Positions 59,397 to 64,000 of a stretch of DNA of 64,000 nt are shown here, piece after piece. The first letter of the stretch is position 1. Each line of letters begins with the position of its first letter. The notes below the pieces were generated by a model, which saw nothing but the letters and a program-made list of their open reading frames with translations, made no database searches and had not been told where the DNA came from. This DNA comes from Rhodanobacter sp. 7MK24. Lineage in GTDB: Bacteria; Pseudomonadota; Gammaproteobacteria; Xanthomonadales; Rhodanobacteraceae. The stretch lies in the NCBI RefSeq assembly GCF_014842995.1, contig NZ_JACYXL010000006.1, forward strand, positions 62,001 to 126,000. Direction: 5' to 3'. The translations under genes were made by a program, and so were the position numbers.

Positions 59397-60644
59397 ATGA
59401 CGGTGAGCCAAGCCGAGTTGCTGAAGGAACTGCGTATCGAAAAACACCAGCGCGACGACCATCGCCAGGGCCCGGCGCGCTGGCCGTGGATCGTGCTGGC
59501 GGTCGTGGTGTTGCTGGCGCTGATCGGCGCCGGCACATGGTGGGTGGGGGGGCATCGCGCCATCCCAGTGCAGACCGTGGCCGCGGTATCGCCGGCCAGT
59601 GACCCCGGTGCCGGTGCTGTGCTGCAGGCCACCGGCTACGTCACCGCACGTCGACAGGCCACGGTGTCGGCGCAGATCACCGGCACGCTCACCGAGGTGC
59701 GGATCGAGGAAGGCGACCATGTGAAAAACGGCCAGGTGCTGGCCCAGCTGGACGACAGCGCCTACAAGGCTGCGTTGGACGCGGCACGGACGCAGGCCGC
59801 CGCCACGCATGCGCTGGTTGCGCAATACCAGGTCCAACTGGCGCAGAACCTGCGCGATGCCGCGCGCCAGCAGTCGCTGGCCGAGCAGGGTCTGGTGTCG
59901 AAGCAGACGGCCGAGCAGGCGCGCACACTCGCCGACAGTACGCGCGCCCAGCTTGTCTCACAGCAGAAGACCGCGGCGTCGGCCGATGCGCAGGTGGTCG
60001 AGGCGCAGGTCAATTTCGACTACTGCGTGATCCGCGCGCCGTTCGACGGCGTCATCACCACCAAGGACGCCCAGGTGGGCGAGATCGTCTCGCCGTTCTC
60101 CGCCGGTGGCGGCTTCACCCGCACTGGCATCGGCACCATCGTCGACATGGATTCGCTGGAAGTGGACGTGGACGTCAACGAGGCCTATATCGGTCGCGTG
60201 AAGCCGGACATGCCTGCCGAAGCGGTGCTCGATGCCTACCCGGACTGGAAGATTCCTGCCCATGTGATCGCCATCGTGCCCGCCGCCGACCGCGGCAAGG
60301 CCACGGTGAAGGTACGCGTGGCGATGGAGCAGAAAGATGCGCGCATCGTGCCCGACATGGGCGTGCGGGTGTCCTTCCTCGAACAGAAAGCGACGAGCGT
60401 GGCGCAAGCACCCAAGGGCGTGCTGGTACCGGCCAAGGCGATCGCCCAGCGCGACGGGCGCAGCGTGGTGTTCGTGGTCGCCGGTGGCAAGGCGCAACTG
60501 CGTGCGGTACTGCCGGCGGCGCAGAGCTACGGCGACATGAAACTGATACCCGATGCGTTGCAGACGGGCGACGCGGTGGTGCTGTCGCCGCCGGCCGAGC
60601 TGCGCGACGGCGCGGACGTCCAGACGGAAAAATCATCTCCCTGA
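59397..60644 (+). CDS. HlyD/MacA-like periplasmic adaptor of an ABC exporter
   Basis: A 415-residue adaptor with a cytoplasmic N-terminus (LLKELRIEKHQR), membrane segment (about 30-48), a lipoyl/barrel region (ATGYVTARRQATVSAQITGT), coiled-coil hairpin and a beta-barrel (FDYCVIRAPFDGVITTKDAQVGE). It is followed by an ABC ATPase and two FtsX-type permeases, the split form of the MacAB arrangement. RBS-like GGAG precedes; the start is ATG 59397. Confidence 0.9.
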   Translation: MTVSQAELLKELRIEKHQRDDHRQGPARWPWIVLAVVVLLALIGAGTWWVGGHRAIPVQTVAAVSPASDPGAGAVLQATGYVTARRQATVSAQITGTLTEVRIEEGDHVKNGQVLAQLDDSAYKAALDAARTQAAATHALVAQYQVQLAQNLRDAARQQSLAEQGLVSKQTAEQARTLADSTRAQLVSQQKTAASADAQVVEAQVNFDYCVIRAPFDGVITTKDAQVGEIVSPFSAGGGFTRTGIGTIVDMDSLEVDVDVNEAYIGRVKPDMPAEAVLDAYPDWKIPAHVIAIVPAADRGKATVKVRVAMEQKDARIVPDMGVRVSFLEQKATSVAQAPKGVLVPAKAIAQRDGRSVVFVVAGGKAQLRAVLPAAQSYGDMKLIPDALQTGDAVVLSPPAELRDGADVQTEKSSP

Positions 60645-60713
60645 TTGCCGTGCCTGCGCGAGCGGGCACGTATCTGCCTCCATCCATCCGGCCAATATCC
60701 ACGGAGCAATGCC

Positions 60714-61400
<687 letters not shown>

Positions 61401-61410
61401 GGACGACGCC

Positions 61411-62577
61411 ATGAAATACTTTCATCTCGTCTGGGCCGCGCTGTTCCGGCGCAAGACCCGCACCATCCTCACCCTGGTGTCGATTGTCGCGGCGTTCCTG
61501 CTGTTCGGCATGCTGGACGCGGTACGCACCTCGTTCGATCAGGCCGGGCAGAGCGCAAACGGCGCCGAGCGCCTGCAGACCGGCTCGAAACTCTCCTTCA
61601 TCCAGACCCTGCCGCAGTCGCTGGGTGCGCAGATCGCCCAAGTGCCGGGCGTGAAGATGGTGACGTACGCAAACTGGTTCGGCGGCGCCTACCAGGACCC
61701 GCACAACCAGGTCTTCAGCTTCGCGGTGGCGCCGAACTATCTGGATGCCTATCCCGAGATCCAAGTGGATCCCGCCCAACGCAAGGCGTTCGACGACTTG
61801 CGCACCGGGGCACTGGTCGGCGAGACGCTGGCGGAGCGCTTCCATTGGAAGGTGGGCGACAAGATCCCGATGCAGTCCACGATCTTCCCGGACAAGAGCG
61901 GCAACAAGACCTGGACCTTCGACATCGTCGGCATCATGCACGCGAAGGACAAGAAGTCCGCGGGCTTCTACGACCAGATGTTCCTGCTGCACTGGAAGTA
62001 CTTCGACGAGACCACGCCGTACAACCGCGGTACGGTAGGCTGGTACGTCACCCGCGTGGCCGACGTGAACCAGGCCGATCGGGTGGCACGAGCGATCGAT
62101 GCCTTGTCGACGAACTCCGACCACGAGACGCGCACGCAGACCGAGCAGGCCGCCACCGCGAACTGGATGAAGCAGCTGGCCGACATCGGACTGATCGTGG
62201 GCTCGATCATGGGCGCGGTGTTCTTCACCCTGCTGCTGTTGTCGGGCAACACCATGATGCAGGCGGTGCGTGAGCGCACGTCCGAACTCGCGGTGCTGAA
62301 GACGATCGGCTTCTCCAGCCGCAGCGTGCTGGCGATGGTGCTGGCCGAATCGGTGCTGCTGCTGCTGATCGGCGGCGTGGTCGGGCTGGGGCTGGCCGCG
62401 GTGCTGATCCCCGGCGTCAGCGCGCACAGCGGCGGCATGCTCAACCTGCCGACTGTGGGCGCCGGTAGCTGGGTGCTGGGTCTGGTGCTGATGGTGCTGA
62501 TCGGCCTGTTGGTGGGCGCGCTGCCGGCAGTGCGCGCGATGCGACTCAACATTGTCGACGCGCTGGCCGGGCGTTGA
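61411..62577 (+). CDS. FtsX-type ABC transporter permease 1
   Basis: A 388-residue permease with one N-terminal membrane segment (about 20-38), a periplasmic MacB-PCD domain (about 50-270), then three membrane segments in the FtsX domain (SELAVLKTIGFSSRSVLAMVLAES, first part, is the cytoplasmic coupling loop). It lacks the fused ATPase of MacB, so the ATPase is separate. Next gene starts 10 bases after the stop. Confidence 0.92.
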   Translation: MKYFHLVWAALFRRKTRTILTLVSIVAAFLLFGMLDAVRTSFDQAGQSANGAERLQTGSKLSFIQTLPQSLGAQIAQVPGVKMVTYANWFGGAYQDPHNQVFSFAVAPNYLDAYPEIQVDPAQRKAFDDLRTGALVGETLAERFHWKVGDKIPMQSTIFPDKSGNKTWTFDIVGIMHAKDKKSAGFYDQMFLLHWKYFDETTPYNRGTVGWYVTRVADVNQADRVARAIDALSTNSDHETRTQTEQAATANWMKQLADIGLIVGSIMGAVFFTLLLLSGNTMMQAVRERTSELAVLKTIGFSSRSVLAMVLAESVLLLLIGGVVGLGLAAVLIPGVSAHSGGMLNLPTVGAGSWVLGLVLMVLIGLLVGALPAVRAMRLNIVDALAGR

Positions 62578-62587
62578 GGAGCGAGCC

Positions 62588-63907
62588 ATGAAGAAATTCC
62601 TGATCAATCTGTCCCTGCTGATCGCGCTCGCCGTGGCACTGGCGATCTGGGTGAAACTGCCGTGGCCGGCTGTAGTGGTGCTGGCGGCGCTCGGTGCGCT
62701 GTGGATGGCGTTCACTCGCCGAGGCCGACAAGCTGCTTCGGTCACCGGCGTAGGTGTCAGTACCTTGCGCCAGCGGCTGGGCTCGTCTGCGGTGATCGTG
62801 ATCGGCATCGCCGGCGTGGTCGGCGTGCTGGTGGCGTTGCTGGCGATGGGTGAGGGTTATAGCCAGACCTTGCTCAAGACCGGCAATGCGGACACTGCCA
62901 TGGTGATGCGCGGTGCTTCGGCTTCCGAGGTGATGTCGGTGCTCGATCACGACAGCATCGTGCAGGTCGTGCAGACACCGGGCATCGCACGCGATGCCAA
63001 GGGACAGCCGCTGGCCTCGCCCGAGCTGGTGGTCGCCGCCAACCTGCCGTTGAAAGGCGGCAGCGCCGACGACGAAGGCAGCGTGCAGTTGCGCGGCGTG
63101 GGCGACGAGGCCTGGGCGGTGCGGCCACAGGTGAAGATCGTCGAGGGACGCAAGTTCAACCCGGGTATGCGCGAACTCGATGTGGGCAAGGGCGCAGCGC
63201 AACAGTTTGCCGGCCTGGTGCCTGGACATCAGGTACGCCTCGGCAGCCAGTTGTGGACCGTGGTGGGCGTGTTCGCCTCCGGCGATGCGATGGATTCGGA
63301 AGTGTGGGGCGACGCCAACGTGGTGGCCGACACCTACCGCCGTGGCAGCAGCCGCGCCTCGGTCGTGGCGAAACTCGCCAATCCGCAGGCGTTCGATGCG
63401 TTCAAGGCCGCACTGGCGGCGAACCCGCAGCTGAAGGTGGATACGGACACCACGCTGGCCTACTACGCCAAGCAATCCGAAGGCATGACCACGGTGATCC
63501 GCATCATGGGCATCACGGTGGGTCTGATCATGGCGATCGGCGCGATGTTCGGTGCGCTCAACACCATGTTCGCCGCGGTGGCCACACGTGCCCGCGAGAT
63601 CGCCACGCTGCGTGCGATCGGCTTCCGTGGCCTCCCGGTGGTGGTGGCGGTAATGCTGGAGACCATGCTCCTGGCCTTGCTCGGCGGCGTCATCGGTGGT
63701 GCGCTGGCGTGGCTGATCTTCAATGGCTACGGCGCCTCCACCCTGGCCGCCGGCACGGTAGGCAAGCTCAGCTTCCAGTTGGCAGTGACGCCCGAGTTGC
63801 TCTGGACGGGCCTGAAGTGGGCACTGGCGATCGGCTTTGTCGGTGGCCTGTTCCCCGCCGTGCGCGCCGCGCGACTGCCGGTGACCACGGCGTTGCGCGA
63901 ACTGTGA
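62588..63907 (+). CDS. FtsX-type ABC transporter permease 2
   Basis: A 439-residue permease. Two N-terminal membrane segments (about 5-20 and 28-43), which the first permease lacks, precede the usual segment (about 68-90), the MacB-PCD periplasmic domain (about 95-310) and the FtsX core with REIATLRAIGFRGLPVVVAVMLE. The two permeases are distant paralogues that probably heterodimerise. Substrate unknown: macrolide, lipoprotein and peptide exporters share this layout. Confidence 0.92.
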   Translation: MKKFLINLSLLIALAVALAIWVKLPWPAVVVLAALGALWMAFTRRGRQAASVTGVGVSTLRQRLGSSAVIVIGIAGVVGVLVALLAMGEGYSQTLLKTGNADTAMVMRGASASEVMSVLDHDSIVQVVQTPGIARDAKGQPLASPELVVAANLPLKGGSADDEGSVQLRGVGDEAWAVRPQVKIVEGRKFNPGMRELDVGKGAAQQFAGLVPGHQVRLGSQLWTVVGVFASGDAMDSEVWGDANVVADTYRRGSSRASVVAKLANPQAFDAFKAALAANPQLKVDTDTTLAYYAKQSEGMTTVIRIMGITVGLIMAIGAMFGALNTMFAAVATRAREIATLRAIGFRGLPVVVAVMLETMLLALLGGVIGGALAWLIFNGYGASTLAAGTVGKLSFQLAVTPELLWTGLKWALAIGFVGGLFPAVRAARLPVTTALREL

Positions 63908-63920
63908 TCGGACGTCGACT

Positions 63921-63987
63921 GTAGGAGCGCACCCTGTGCGCGAACGCTCTTCGCCAAGAGCCATTCGCGCACAGGGTGCGCTCCTAC
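63921..63987. repeat. Long perfect inverted repeat, REPIN type
   Basis: Arms 63921-63944 and 63964-63987 are perfect reverse complements (24 bp, beginning GTAGGAGCGCAC). A nested 6-bp hairpin GCTCTT-CGCC-AAGAGC (63946-63961) sits in the loop. The sequence type (GTAGGAGCGCAC..GTGCGCGAA) is that of REP elements of Xanthomonadales and Pseudomonas. It lies 14 bases after the last permease gene and may also act as terminator or mRNA stabiliser. Confidence 0.85.
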
Positions 63988-64000
63988 GGCATTACCGGCG

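Overview
The window is a high-GC chromosomal segment with dense coding, many four-base gene overlaps and clear Gammaproteobacterial gene order. A gmk-rpoZ-spoT-recG backbone, a pilMNOPQ cluster, a hemW-rdgB-rph block, an XPD43-like prolidase and a 'GTAGGAGCGCAC...' type repetitive hairpin point to Xanthomonadales (Lysobacterales), most likely Rhodanobacteraceae (Dyella, Rhodanobacter or Luteibacter type). This is inference from gene content; no rRNA is present. I see no tRNA, prophage, insertion sequence or CRISPR array.

Layout. Positions 1-5551 hold most of a giant glycine-rich autotransporter on the minus strand, cut by the left edge. A sensor-kinase remnant follows, then prolidase PepQ (minus) divergent from a flavin-dependent halogenase-family protein (plus). 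Positions 9210-14905 are a minus-strand operon: rph, a VOC protein, rdgB, hemW, a DUF1631 protein and a PilZ protein. yicC diverges from it. A secreted protein of unknown function sits between yicC and gmk. The complete MlaFEDCB phospholipid-transport operon plus convergent mlaA lies between gmk and rpoZ. spoT, an isochorismatase-fold hydrolase, ridA and recG follow, then a nucleoside hydrolase, L31 type B and citrate synthase.

From 32.4 to 35.8 kb, minus-strand genes encode a conserved hypothetical protein and penicillin-binding protein 1A. The latter diverges from the type IV pilus assembly operon pilMNOPQ (36.0-41.4 kb). Next is a Bat-type operon (MoxR ATPase, DUF58, DUF4381, BatA, a BatB/BatC fusion, BatD). 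A macrodomain protein, a MarR regulator with an RND efflux pair, a soluble two-PAS chemotaxis-type transducer, an ankyrin-gene remnant, an M28 peptidase, MscL and an FAH-family hydrolase come next. The right end is a MacA-like adaptor, an ABC ATPase and two FtsX-type permeases, followed by a long perfect hairpin of REPIN type.

The common theme is the cell envelope: autotransporter adhesion, outer-membrane lipid asymmetry (Mla), peptidoglycan synthesis, type IV pili, Bat proteins, efflux and MscL. The least explained items are the gene between yicC and gmk, the two-MCE MlaD with a terminator-like hairpin just before it, the BatB domain that has lost its metal site, a small dispersed repeat family next to gene ends, and a perfect dyad before the ABC exporter.
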